A stretch of 21,315 nucleotides of DNA from a virus: IMG/VR virus record IMGVR_UViG_3300048833_000492, positions 1-21,315 of that record; one strand, written 5' to 3'. Below, piece after piece: positions 6,468 through 13,899 of this stretch. The notes below the pieces were generated by a model. That model did no database searches. It saw nothing but the letters and a program-made list of their open reading frames with translations, and had not been told where the DNA came from. The stretch's first letter is position 1, and every line of letters starts with the position of its first letter. Position numbers and translations under genes: made by a program.

Positions 6468-7121
6468 TCAAGCGTCGCTATAGACGATCCTGATCTCGCG
6501 CTCCTCGTGTTCCCACGCGGCACGCTCCGGGCGCCACACCCTGCGTTTGCGTAACCCACTGTCATCGCTCAGCTTCCACAGCCAGGCCAGCGCGTCGAGC
6601 CCGCGCTGCAGGTGATCCTGCTCCCACTTGGTGCACGCGCAATCCCTGAGGATAACTGCCTCCATCGCCCGGAAGATCAGCGGCGCCGAGTCGAGCGCGC
6701 GGATCTCGGCCATCGCCGCCTTGTGCTGGGTCAGCACGCGCTCGCGCATCTCCTCTTCCGTCTCCCGCCGCTCATCGGTGCCGGAAGCCTCCTCCTGTCC
6801 CGCCGCGGGCGCTACCATGCGGCCAAGCATGGAGCCGGGCGTCATCGGCGTGGCCAGCACCACATGGAACTGCGCCACCAGCGCCCGCCAGCGATCCGCT
6901 GCCCAATACTGCGCCTCGCTGATGGCCCCGGTCAGGAACATGCGGCCGATCACGCTCTCGGCCCGCTGGTCCATGCGCAGCTCTTCCGGCAGGCTGGCGC
7001 GGTGTGGCTGCGCCATCACCGCCTCGCGCTCGCCGCGCTCCAGCACCGCCATGGTGGAACGCGACAGCTGACCGGACGCCGTCCGCTTGCCCGCCTTCCT
7101 CGGCCTACCCCGTCGCGCCAT
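6468..7121 (-). CDS. Unknown phage protein at end of early operon
   Basis: The 217-residue protein starts at ATG 7121, which has GAGGAGAGG just upstream and follows the O-like gene stop by 11 bases; upstream in-frame ATGs lie inside the preceding gene and are rejected. It opens with a basic, AT-hook-like MARRGRPRKAGKRTASG, then is mainly helical: LRMDQRAESVIGRMFL, AQYWAADRWRALVAQFHVVL, an acidic-basic linker, EEMRERVLTQHKAAMAEIRA, ILRDCACTKWEQDHLQRGL and DALAWLWKL. I do not recognise a family. Its position as the last early gene, before a terminator and the packaging genes, is that of late-gene regulators such as Q-type antiterminators; this is a positional guess only. Confidence 0.75.
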   Translation of the reverse strand: MARRGRPRKAGKRTASGQLSRSTMAVLERGEREAVMAQPHRASLPEELRMDQRAESVIGRMFLTGAISEAQYWAADRWRALVAQFHVVLATPMTPGSMLGRMVAPAAGQEEASGTDERRETEEEMRERVLTQHKAAMAEIRALDSAPLIFRAMEAVILRDCACTKWEQDHLQRGLDALAWLWKLSDDSGLRKRRVWRPERAAWEHEEREIRIVYSDA

Positions 7122-7132
7122 CTCGCCTCTCC

Positions 7133-8200
7133 TCACCCGCCGCCGTCCACAAATGCCGCCATGTCGTCGTCGCTCGTCGCCGCCTCGCCCGGCGGGCCGG
7201 CGCCGGGCTTGGGCGGGAACAGCATGGGAAAGCTCCGCCCCAGCCGGCGCTGGTGCGTGCCGTCCGGCATGCGCGTCAGGATGCGGGCGCAGGTCATGCG
7301 ATTGCCGAAGCCGGCGGCGGCATAGGCCTCCTGCCACGCCCGCCACGCCTCGCTGTCGGCCGCGACGAACACCCAGCGCTCATCGGTGCGCCCGCTCATC
7401 GCCCATTGCACGGCCCGGGTCACCGGGTCCGTCTCCACCGGCCGCGCGGCCGGCGCGTCAGAGGCCGGCGCCGTCGCCGGCAGCGTGGCGAAGCGCTCCC
7501 AGCGTCGTTCGGAAAGGTAGGTTGCCGGGTCGCAGATACGGCGCTTCACCGCCCGGCAGTGGTCGAGGAAGCGCGAGGCCAGCGCCAGCGCCTGCGCCCG
7601 GTCGACGGGCGAGAGGCGAGCCCATGCCCGCAGGAACTTGGCCTTGCTGGCGGCCGGGTCGGGAACGAACATTTCCCACAGCGCATCGGCCTGGGTGTCC
7701 GGTCCCGCCGGTGCCGCCCCCTGCTCCCCTTCCCCATCGGAATTTGAAATCCCCACCCCTGCCCCTTGGGGGGCTTGGGGGGATTCTTCTTCAATTGAGG
7801 GTTCAAGTGAGGGATCTGGACTCGTCACCGTGACGAGGGGGCCTGATCGTGGTGACGAGGGGGCCTTGTCACCATGACAAGTGCCCCCCTCATCACCATG
7901 ACAAGGGGGGGCGGCAGAGCGCGGCGAAATGCCGACCAGCAGCCGGATCATGTCGGTGGTGCGGGAGCCGTTTTCCCGCGCGCGTTCCGTGCGCTCGATA
8001 AGCCCGCGCGCCTCCAGATCGCGTAGCGCCCGGGTCACGGTGGCGAGGCTCAACTCGGTGTATCGGACAATCGTGCGCCGGGCGACCCATGCGAGATTGT
8101 CATCATTGGCGAAGTTCGCCAGCGCCATCAGCACGAAGCGCGTGCTGGAACCCAGCACGATGTCGAGCTTCGATGCCCATGCCTGCGCTTCGTTGCTCAT
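7133..8200 (-). CDS. Winged-helix replication initiator-like protein (phage O-type) with origin iterons inside
   Basis: The 355-residue protein starts at ATG 8200, overlapping the upstream stop as ATGA. Residues 5-85 form a winged helix (SSTRFVLMALANFANDDNLA, RRTIVRYTELSLATVTRALR, DLEARGLIERTERARENGSR), as in phage O-type initiators. A disordered linker (about 99-165) is encoded by four iterons and then an AT-richer tract. The C-terminal part (ALWEMFVPDPAASKAKFLRA, YLSERRWERF, WQEAYAAAGF) resembles segments of phage initiators that contact a helicase or loader. Lambda O has the same design: initiator gene carrying its own origin. No primase or DnaC motif is present. The gene is the eighth in a chain of start-stop overlaps. 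Confidence 0.75.
   Translation of the reverse strand: MSNEAQAWASKLDIVLGSSTRFVLMALANFANDDNLAWVARRTIVRYTELSLATVTRALRDLEARGLIERTERARENGSRTTDMIRLLVGISPRSAAPPCHGDEGGTCHGDKAPSSPRSGPLVTVTSPDPSLEPSIEEESPQAPQGAGVGISNSDGEGEQGAAPAGPDTQADALWEMFVPDPAASKAKFLRAWARLSPVDRAQALALASRFLDHCRAVKRRICDPATYLSERRWERFATLPATAPASDAPAARPVETDPVTRAVQWAMSGRTDERWVFVAADSEAWRAWQEAYAAAGFGNRMTCARILTRMPDGTHQRRLGRSFPMLFPPKPGAGPPGEAATSDDDMAAFVDGGG
7738..7820. other. Relatively AT-rich tract next to iterons, candidate unwinding element
   Basis: Beside the iterons, on the downstream side of the minus-strand gene, lie GAATTTGAAAT (7740-7750) and ATTCTTCTTCAATTGA (7783-7798), standing out against very GC-rich surroundings. In lambda-type origins an AT-rich tract adjoins the iterons and melts first. 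Assignment here is by analogy. Confidence 0.35.
7821..7905. repeat. Four 17-bp palindromic iterons, putative phage replication origin
   Basis: Four 17-base units start at 7821 (CTCGTCACCGTGACGAG), 7843 (CTGATCGTGGTGACGAG), 7865 (CTTGTCACCATGACAAG) and 7889 (CTCATCACCATGACAAG), so the period is 22, 22 and 24 bases, about two helical turns. Unit 1 is a perfect palindrome around its centre base; the others differ by a few bases. C- or G-runs separate them. They lie in the linker-coding part of the O-like gene, the same arrangement as the lambda origin. Confidence 0.8.
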
Positions 8201-8661
8201 GCCCGCCCCCATTTCTTCGTGAGGGCTGCGTCCCGGGCGTGAATGGCGCCGATCATACGATGGTGGTTCGCGTTCTCGATCGATTTCTGGTCGAGCAGCG
8301 CAGCCGCATAAGATCGAAGCGCGTATTTGACGATGTCGTTCTCCAAACGAAAAATCGTCTGCTCGTGATCGCTAAGAGATGACGGGTTGAACCACGGCCG
8401 GCACTCCCGGCTCACGGCCCCCGCATCGAGCGCGTGTTTGATCCACCCATCCCCGAACGTCTCGCCGGTCAATTCAAGGCAAGCATTCATGACTTGCGTC
8501 ATGGCGATCAGTTCATTGGCGAACTTCAACTCATCGCCGGAACCGGAAGACAGCCTCAACATCTGCGCAGCCACGCGCCGCACGGCCCACAGGACGGCCT
8601 CCTTGGCGCGCGCGACATTAAGGTCGTGCTGTGTCTGCTGCGAAACCAGCCGGACAACCAT
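8197..8661 (-). CDS. Unknown phage protein, helical
   Basis: This 154-residue protein starts at ATG 8661 (or the adjacent GTG 8664), overlapping the upstream TGA, with a G-rich GGGGAGGGGG just before it. It is predicted mostly helical, with VARAKEAVLWAVRRVAAQML, FANELIAMTQVMNACLEL, and EQTIFRLENDIVKYALRSYA, and no signal peptide, membrane segment, Cys cluster or nucleotide-binding motif. The end overlaps the O-like gene start as ATGA. I do not recognise the family. Being immediately upstream of the initiator in a coupled operon, a replication-accessory or regulatory role is possible, but nothing in the sequence shows it. Base use is somewhat less GC-rich than its neighbours around 8300-8550. 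Confidence 0.75.
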   Translation of the reverse strand: MVVRLVSQQTQHDLNVARAKEAVLWAVRRVAAQMLRLSSGSGDELKFANELIAMTQVMNACLELTGETFGDGWIKHALDAGAVSRECRPWFNPSSLSDHEQTIFRLENDIVKYALRSYAAALLDQKSIENANHHRMIGAIHARDAALTKKWGRA

Positions 8662-8990
8662 CACGCCCCCTCCCCGCTAGAGGAAGCCGCCGGCGCGGCC
8701 AGATGGTCGACCACGGCGCCAATAGGCCCAAGCGGCACGCCCTCGCTGTCGCGCTGCACGGCCGTCGCGAAGGCAGCGGGCGGCACGCCGTGCTGCATGG
8801 CAATGGAGAGGATCGCCGCCGCGTCACGGGCATTGGTTTCGGCGTCGGAACCGCTCTTTGGCCCGCCGACGAACACTTCGCCCACGCGCCCGTCATCGTA
8901 GTAACCGAGCGTGACGACATAAAAGATATTGCCGAGCGTGAAGCTCATGCTTTCGGCAAAGCGCCGCACGGGAAGCAGTTCGCGCGTCAT
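8661..8990 (-). CDS. TSCPD-domain protein
   Basis: The 109-residue protein reads as a stand-alone TSCPD domain, the small domain otherwise found at the C-terminus of B12-dependent ribonucleotide reductases and in small phage proteins. Recognisable parts are GRVGEVFVGGPKSGSDAETN, ARDAAAILSIAMQHGVPPAA and VQRDSEGVPLGPIGAVVDHL. The zinc-binding Cys of the reductase version are not present here. The start ATG at 8990 overlaps the methyltransferase stop. Its function in phages is not established; a link to nucleotide metabolism is suggested only by the parent family. It is translationally coupled to both neighbours. Confidence 0.75.
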   Translation of the reverse strand: MTRELLPVRRFAESMSFTLGNIFYVVTLGYYDDGRVGEVFVGGPKSGSDAETNARDAAAILSIAMQHGVPPAAFATAVQRDSEGVPLGPIGAVVDHLAAPAASSSGEGA

Positions 8991-10012
8991 TCCGCCGCCT
9001 CCGGCAGGAGGTCGGCCGCATCGTCAGTGGCGAACAGCCCGTCATCCTCGGGCTGGCTGGCACGGGCGCAGTTGCGCACCGCCTGGGCGAAATAGCTGGG
9101 CTTCAGTTCGAAGCCGATCCCACGCCGCCCCATGCGCACGGCGCAATAAACCTCGGAGCCGATGCCGAGGAACGGCGTCAGCACCGTGTCGCCCGGGTTG
9201 CTCCACAGGTCGAGGCACCGCTCGATCACGTCGAGCTGCAGCGGCGAAATGTGCTGCTCGTCCTTGGCGTCGCGGGCGCTGCGATATTGCAGGGTGCGCG
9301 TCTGGTTGATGTCCATCCACACCGGCGAGGCGTAGCGCTGCCAGATCAGCGTCGACACCCATGTGTCATAAGGCCAGGGCCTCGCCCCCGCCTCCAGCCC
9401 AGCACACCAGCGCTCATAGGCCGGGCGGGAAAGGTCGAGCCCCTCGCCGTGGAAGGTCTCGAAAGGCCCGCTGATCGGCTCGGGGTTGTCGCCCGGCTTG
9501 CGGAAGGTCAGCACATAATCCGCCAGCCCCTGGCCGGAGAGGGCGGAATCCTTCAGCACCTGCTTGTGCAGCAGGCGGATGGATTTGGTGCGCTGCTGCG
9601 CCACCACGGGGTTTTTCCAGATGCACACCTCGGAATGGAAGATCCACCCGGCATCCTCGTAAGCCCGCACGATCTCGCCGCGGAAATCCCGCATGCCGAT
9701 ATGCCCATGGCGGATCTTGCTGGTGGGCAGCTGCATGCAGTGCACGCTGTGCAGCCGGCCGGGCATCGTCACCCGCAGCAGCTCGGCGATCAGGAAGGCA
9801 TAGTGCTCCCAGAACAGCCCGCCCTCGCTGTTCGAGAGGTCGCGGTCGAAATTCGAGAACTTGTAGAGCCCTTCAAAGGGCGGCGAATGCACGCCGAAAT
9901 GCACCGTCCCGCTGGGAATGGCGCGGATCAGTTCGCAGCAATCGCCATGGTAGAGGGCATGGGTGTCCGTCACCACCTGCTCGATGGCGCGGATCTCGCG
10001 GGCGGCCATCAT
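8987..10012 (-). CDS. DNA methyltransferase (N4/N6-type, SPPF motif)
   Basis: The 341-residue protein transfers a methyl group from SAM to an exocyclic amino group in DNA. With the start at ATG 10012 (ATGA overlap with the helicase gene), catalytic motif IV SPPF is at about 43-46 and the SAM-binding motif I FLGIGSEVYCAVRMGRRGIGFE at about 281-302, preceded by the family phrase HISPLQLDVIERCLDLW. Motif IV before motif I is the beta-class order. SPP(F/Y) rather than DPPY is more usual in N4-cytosine enzymes. No restriction endonuclease partner is adjacent, so this is an orphan phage methylase, likely for protection from host restriction or for regulation. An ATG at 10030 would extend it by six residues. 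Confidence 0.85.
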   Translation of the reverse strand: MMAAREIRAIEQVVTDTHALYHGDCCELIRAIPSGTVHFGVHSPPFEGLYKFSNFDRDLSNSEGGLFWEHYAFLIAELLRVTMPGRLHSVHCMQLPTSKIRHGHIGMRDFRGEIVRAYEDAGWIFHSEVCIWKNPVVAQQRTKSIRLLHKQVLKDSALSGQGLADYVLTFRKPGDNPEPISGPFETFHGEGLDLSRPAYERWCAGLEAGARPWPYDTWVSTLIWQRYASPVWMDINQTRTLQYRSARDAKDEQHISPLQLDVIERCLDLWSNPGDTVLTPFLGIGSEVYCAVRMGRRGIGFELKPSYFAQAVRNCARASQPEDDGLFATDDAADLLPEAAE

Positions 10013-11403
10013 GCGCCGGCTCCTATCCATTCGGGGAGAACAAAGGGGTACCCGGGCGCATAGGCCGGGCGCTCGCGCTCCACGCCGCGCACGGCGCGGG
10101 TGGAAAGGTCGGCCATGTGGCGCACCATGGCGGCGGCCATGCGCTCGGCATCGGCCTCCTTGCGGCGCAGGTTCGCCAGCACGGCGCCCTCGGTCGCCGC
10201 CACCACGAAATGCACATTCACCGGCCGCGTCTGGCCGAAGCGCCAGAAGCGGCGGATGGCCTGATACACCTGCTCGAAACTGTCGGTCAGGCCGACAAAG
10301 CCGGTGTCGGCACAGTGCTGCCAGTTCATCCCGAAGCCGGCGATGGAAGGCTTCGTCACCAGCACGCGGATTCGCCCTTCGGAGAAGTCGACGAGCTTGC
10401 GCTCCTTCACGTCGTCAAGGTCGCTGCCCCGCACCTCCACAGCGCCGGGAATGGCGGCGGTGATCGCCTCGCTCTCGGCGTTGAGGTTGCACCACCACAC
10501 AAAGGGGCGATCCGCCGGGGTAAGCGCCGCCGCGCGGGCAACACGGGCGCCCACGCTGTCGCGGCGCGCGGCCAGCCGTTCCTTCATCGTCACCGCCATG
10601 GGCGCGAACAGGCCGAAGCCCTCGCCGGAAAGCTCCACCTCCACCCGATGCTCGATCTGGTTGAGCGGCGGCAGCGCATAGGCGCCATCGTCAAAGCCGA
10701 GATCGGAAGGCCGGCGCAGCATCACCGCCCAGCTGGCCATCCAGCGCCAGAAATCCTCCTCGGCATGGCCCTTCAGCCGCCATTTCTGGGTGTCGCCGCC
10801 GTCATGCACAAAGAAGGTGGCGAGCATGTCGGTGTAGCTCATCACACCGAGAAACTCGGCATGGTTGCCCAGCTCCATGAAATCGTTCGGCGCCGGTGTC
10901 GCGGTCGCCGCCAGCCGGTAGGGAATGCGCGCGCATTCCTCGATCAGCCGCGTGCGGTAATGCCCGTCGGTGGATTTCAGGATGGACGACTCGTCGAGGA
11001 TCACCCCGGCGAAGCGCGACAGGTCGAAACGGTCGATCTTCTGATAATTGGTGATGCTCGTGCCCGGCTCGGCGTCACGCCCCGCCTTCACCACCCGGGC
11101 GGCAAGGCCGAACTTCCCCGCCTCGCGCCCCAGCTGGGCGGAAACCGCCAGCGGTGCCAGGTGCAGCACGTCGCCCTGCGTCTCCCGGTGCACGGCGTCC
11201 GCCCAGGAAAGCTCCATAAGGCTCTTGCCCAGCCCGGTGCCGGCGAACAAGGCCGCCCGCCCGCGCCGCAGCGCCCAGCTGGTGCAGGCCTGCTGAAAGT
11301 CGAACAGGCATTCCGGCAGGCCGGAAGGCGCGGCGATCCCGCTCGGCGGATCGACAATCGCCTTGGCGGCAAGAAACTGGTGATAGGCGGAAAGGTCACC
11401 CAT
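10009..11403 (-). CDS. SNF2-family DEAD/DEAH-box helicase
   Basis: The 464-residue ATPase has the superfamily 2 motif set: a Q-motif-like FDFQQACTSWAL, Walker A GTGLGKS (about 55-61), Walker B region VILDESS (about 134-140), motif III ATATPAPND (about 166-174), and in the C-terminal RecA domain FSEGRIRVLVTKPSIAGFGM and motif VI QAIRRFWRFGQ. It would move on or remodel DNA using ATP. The start (ATG 11403, or adjacent GTG 11406) overlaps the dnaA-like stop, and its end overlaps the methyltransferase start. Phage proteins of this type often stand where a replicative helicase would be, but SNF2-type enzymes usually translocate rather than unwind; whether it drives the fork is unknown. Confidence 0.85.
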   Translation of the reverse strand: MGDLSAYHQFLAAKAIVDPPSGIAAPSGLPECLFDFQQACTSWALRRGRAALFAGTGLGKSLMELSWADAVHRETQGDVLHLAPLAVSAQLGREAGKFGLAARVVKAGRDAEPGTSITNYQKIDRFDLSRFAGVILDESSILKSTDGHYRTRLIEECARIPYRLAATATPAPNDFMELGNHAEFLGVMSYTDMLATFFVHDGGDTQKWRLKGHAEEDFWRWMASWAVMLRRPSDLGFDDGAYALPPLNQIEHRVEVELSGEGFGLFAPMAVTMKERLAARRDSVGARVARAAALTPADRPFVWWCNLNAESEAITAAIPGAVEVRGSDLDDVKERKLVDFSEGRIRVLVTKPSIAGFGMNWQHCADTGFVGLTDSFEQVYQAIRRFWRFGQTRPVNVHFVVAATEGAVLANLRRKEADAERMAAAMVRHMADLSTRAVRGVERERPAYAPGYPFVLPEWIGAGA

Positions 11404-12623
11404 CACCGCGCCTCCCGTATCGCGGCGGTGAGGCTCGCCACCTCGGCGGCAAGCGCGGCGTCGCTGGCGATCAGCCCCTCGATCTTGCGCACCGCATGCA
11501 GCACGGTCGTGTGGTCGCGGCCGGCAAAGCGCCGCCCCACTTCCGGCAGCGAGCGCAGGGTGAGCGTCTTCGCCAGATACATCGCGATCTGCCGCGGCTT
11601 CACCACGCTAGCCGTGCGCCGCTGCGAGAGAAGATCGGCCGGCGCCACCTTGTAATGCCGCGCCACGATGCGGATCACATTGTCCACCCGCACCGGCGGC
11701 GGCGCGCAGCCCGTCAGACCGCGCAGCGCCGCCTCCGCCGCTTCCATCGTCACCGGCGCGGCGCCCATGCCGCTGCCGGCTAGAAGCCGATTCATCGCGC
11801 CGTCGATCTGCCGCCCGCCGCCGGGGCAGCACCGCGCCACATAGGCCAGCACATCGGCAGGCACGGAAAAGCCGGGTGCACCTTCCGCCATCTCGGCGGC
11901 GCGCATCCCGGCCATTGCCTGGCGTGCGTCAAGGTCCGGTGGCTCCAGCTCCAGCGCCAGCCCGCCGCACAGGCGCGAGGCCAGCCGGTCCTCGCCCGTG
12001 GCGAAGTCGGCCGGCGGCGTGTCCATCGCCAGCACCATCTGGCCCCCCGCCTCCGCGCATGCCTGCATCACCCGCAGCAGCGCAGCCTGCGCCGAACGGC
12101 TGCGCAGTCCCTGCGCATCGTCGATCGCCAGCAGCGCCACCCCGTCCAGCGTTTGCAGGAAATGCCCGCAGTCGGCCGCGCCCAGCGCTCGCAGCATGAA
12201 CGCCTCGGCGGAAAGGTAGAGCGCCCGCCGCCCCGCCTGCCGCACCTCGGCAACGATGGCCTGCAAAAGGTGCGTCTTGCCCAGCCCAGCGCCACCATGC
12301 AGCACCAGCGGGTTGAAGGCGGGCGCCTCATTGGCTTCACCCGCCACACGCTGCGCCATCGCCAGCGGCAGGCGGTTGCACGCCCCGGCATGGAACCGGG
12401 CGAAAGTCAGGCCGGGGTTGAGCGGCGATCCGCCTTCCTCCCGTGCCGCCTCCACCTGCTGCAAGGGGGCGGCGTCGGCCTGCGCCATTTCCGCCGTCCG
12501 CAGCGCCGCCAGGCGCGGGCGCAGCTTCCCCGCCAGCATGCGGGCGCGCAGTTCCTTGTAGTGCCGCATCAACCCGGCGGCATCGGTCACGCCCGGGGGC
12601 AGCGCGTCGCCCATCTCAATCAT
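11403..12623 (-). CDS. DnaA-like replication initiator, phage-encoded
   Basis: This 406-residue protein keeps the AAA+ and DNA-binding parts of DnaA. Walker A GGAGLGKT is at 110-117, Walker B LLAIDD at 164-169, the arginine-finger region DRLASRLCGGLALEL near 212-226, sensor 2 GGGRQIDGAMNRL near 268-280, and domain IV from about 311, with the DnaA signature RRTASVVKPRQIAMYLAKTL and GRDHTTVLHAVRKIE. The first 70 residues do not resemble DnaA domain I, which in bacteria recruits DnaB. ATG 12623 has AGGA 9 bases upstream and overlaps the XRE gene stop. It may load replication at the phage origin or interfere with host initiation; both are inference. Its shortened N-terminus argues for a changed helicase-loading partner. 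Confidence 0.9.
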   Translation of the reverse strand: MIEMGDALPPGVTDAAGLMRHYKELRARMLAGKLRPRLAALRTAEMAQADAAPLQQVEAAREEGGSPLNPGLTFARFHAGACNRLPLAMAQRVAGEANEAPAFNPLVLHGGAGLGKTHLLQAIVAEVRQAGRRALYLSAEAFMLRALGAADCGHFLQTLDGVALLAIDDAQGLRSRSAQAALLRVMQACAEAGGQMVLAMDTPPADFATGEDRLASRLCGGLALELEPPDLDARQAMAGMRAAEMAEGAPGFSVPADVLAYVARCCPGGGRQIDGAMNRLLAGSGMGAAPVTMEAAEAALRGLTGCAPPPVRVDNVIRIVARHYKVAPADLLSQRRTASVVKPRQIAMYLAKTLTLRSLPEVGRRFAGRDHTTVLHAVRKIEGLIASDAALAAEVASLTAAIREAR

Positions 12624-13152
12624 GGCCAGCTTCCTGCAAAATCAAGCTGTTACAGTGGGTGTTTCCCGTGGAGCCGGGAGGCGCGGCGGCAGGCTGGCCA
12701 GTGCTCGCCACGGTGTAGCCACGCGGATGCAGGCCGACATAGGCGGCCAGCCGCGCCAGCCCGTCGAAGGAAAGCACCCGCCCGTTCTCGGAGCGCGAGA
12801 CGGTGGCTGCGGAAACGCCCACCGCCTTCGCCGCCTCGCGCACGCCATGCCCGCGCATCTCGCGCGTCACCCGCACCCCGGCGCCCAGCGTCGCCCAGCA
12901 CACCGGCCCGGCCGGGCGGGGCGCGGTCGAGGCCTTGATCCACACCGGATCGAGAAACAGCACGGCGCAGATCGCCATATGCGCGTCCGCCGCCACCGGG
13001 TGCGCGCAAGCGGCGCGGCGCCACACGCGCAGGCTCACGCCCGCCACCTCGGCCAGCCGGCATTCCGCCTCGCGCTCCAGCCGCAACCCGGCCATGTGCC
13101 GCGCCAGCGCCTCGGTGCGCCCCTTGGCGCTCAGTAGGGGGTGGCGGCTCAT
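12616..13152 (-). CDS. XRE-family HTH regulator
   Basis: The 178-residue protein contains an XRE/lambda-repressor-type helix-turn-helix at about 92-145: TREMRGHGVREAAKAVGVSA, ATVSRSENGRVLSFDGLARL, AAYVGLHP. The first 90 residues are Ala/Arg-rich and include VSLRVWRRAACAHPVAADAH, perhaps a second, degenerate HTH. No protease domain follows, so it is not a cleavable repressor. The C-terminal 30 residues look disordered. The start at 13152 overlaps the CII-like stop (ATGA), and its end overlaps dnaA-like by 8 bases. It probably tunes early operon expression or binds at the origin; a specific role cannot be assigned. Confidence 0.75.
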   Translation of the reverse strand: MSRHPLLSAKGRTEALARHMAGLRLEREAECRLAEVAGVSLRVWRRAACAHPVAADAHMAICAVLFLDPVWIKASTAPRPAGPVCWATLGAGVRVTREMRGHGVREAAKAVGVSAATVSRSENGRVLSFDGLARLAAYVGLHPRGYTVASTGQPAAAPPGSTGNTHCNSLILQEAGHD

Positions 13153-13646
13153 ACTGCCCCCTCCGCTTTGTCCCTCAGGCGGGAATAGAGGTTGCTCAGC
13201 GCCACCAGCGCCTCGTGCACCTCCGGCAGCGCCGCCCGGGCCTCATTGGCCGTGATCGCCGCGCCACCTTCGGAGAGCGGGCTCGTGCTGGCGAAAATGC
13301 GCGCCACAGCCTCGCCCATCTCGCGCATGGCGTCGGCCGTCAGGGCGGCAACAGCGTCACCCTCGCGCGGCAGCGGCACGAACACCCCGCCCGCGCACAG
13401 CGCCAGGTGCTCGGCCGCGTCCGTGCAGCCAAAGGCGCGGGTGAACTGCACCACCTTGGCATAGGAGATTTCCGAGCCCGTTTTGTCCGGGTTCAGTTGC
13501 GCCCGCAGCGTCCAGTGCGAAACGTCGAGCAGGCTGGCGGCGATATAGATGCCTTCGGAAGCAGCGGAGCCATGCGAGCGGCCGATGCTGTCGAACATCT
13601 TGTCGAGCGCGTCATGCGCGCTCCCGGGGAGAAGCCGCTTGCTCAT
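13149..13646 (-). CDS. CII-like phage regulatory protein (CP76 family)
   Basis: The 165-residue protein, starting MSKRLLPGSAHDALDKMFDS at ATG 13646, resembles the CP76/CII phage regulators: a helical N-terminal region, then an HTH-like AASLLDVSHWTLRAQLNPDK with the family phrase LNP, an acidic helical region FTRAFGCTDAAEHLALCAG, then GGVFVPLP, which is characteristic. The C-terminal half is helical and would serve oligomerisation. Such proteins activate promoters for lysogeny or replication functions. The upstream ribosome binding site is weak (GAACGAG). The in-frame ATG at 13739 lies within the preceding gene and was rejected. Its stop overlaps the XRE gene start. Family assignment is by recalled motifs. 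Confidence 0.7.
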   Translation of the reverse strand: MSKRLLPGSAHDALDKMFDSIGRSHGSAASEGIYIAASLLDVSHWTLRAQLNPDKTGSEISYAKVVQFTRAFGCTDAAEHLALCAGGVFVPLPREGDAVAALTADAMREMGEAVARIFASTSPLSEGGAAITANEARAALPEVHEALVALSNLYSRLRDKAEGAV

Positions 13647-13680
13647 GACGCTCGTTCCGATTGGCGAGTAAGGGGGCGGC

Positions 13681-13899
13681 CTAGGGCTCGCGGCAGCAAA
13701 CCGGCGCAGGGACGCTCCGCAGTCGCTCGTCGGCCGCAATAAGGTGGCGCGCCGCTTCGGCGAAGAATGTCTCGCGCTCGCCCTCGTCGAGCAGCGAATA
13801 GACCTCCCGCAGTGCCGCGCAGCGTTCTTCCGCTGTGGTGCGCGAAAGGGCTTCCCGTATAAATTGCGGCGATGCCCGCTCCATTATGGTGTTGCCCAT
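13681..13899 (-). CDS. Small helical phage protein, unknown
   Basis: Starting at ATG 13899 (GAGG 6 bases upstream), this 72-residue protein reads MGNTIMERASPQFIREALSR and TAEERCAALREVYSLLDEGE, then ETFFAEAARHLIAADERLRS, an entirely helical, charged composition. A second ATG at 13884 is possible. It lies 34 bases before the CII-like gene, and its start overlaps by two bases the start of the oppositely oriented DUF4145 gene. I do not recognise a family. The helical periodicity and ribosome binding site argue that it is a real gene rather than a shadow, but evidence is limited. Confidence 0.5.
   Translation of the reverse strand: MGNTIMERASPQFIREALSRTTAEERCAALREVYSLLDEGERETFFAEAARHLIAADERLRSVPAPVCCREP

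Noticed and set aside
7672-7680. TTTCCCACA as a DnaA box
   Set aside because: One mismatch to TTWTNCACA and only a single copy; expected by chance.
7821-7905. Repeat array as a CRISPR
   Set aside because: Units are short palindromes with 5-7 base C/G spacers and lie inside a coding gene; spacers are far too short and no cas genes are near.
9251-10063. 270-residue plus-strand frame opposite the methyltransferase
   Set aside because: No motif; the methyltransferase motifs on the minus strand are intact.
10117-11655. 512-residue plus-strand frame
   Set aside because: Shadow of the SNF2-helicase and DnaA-like genes, which carry intact motifs on the other strand.
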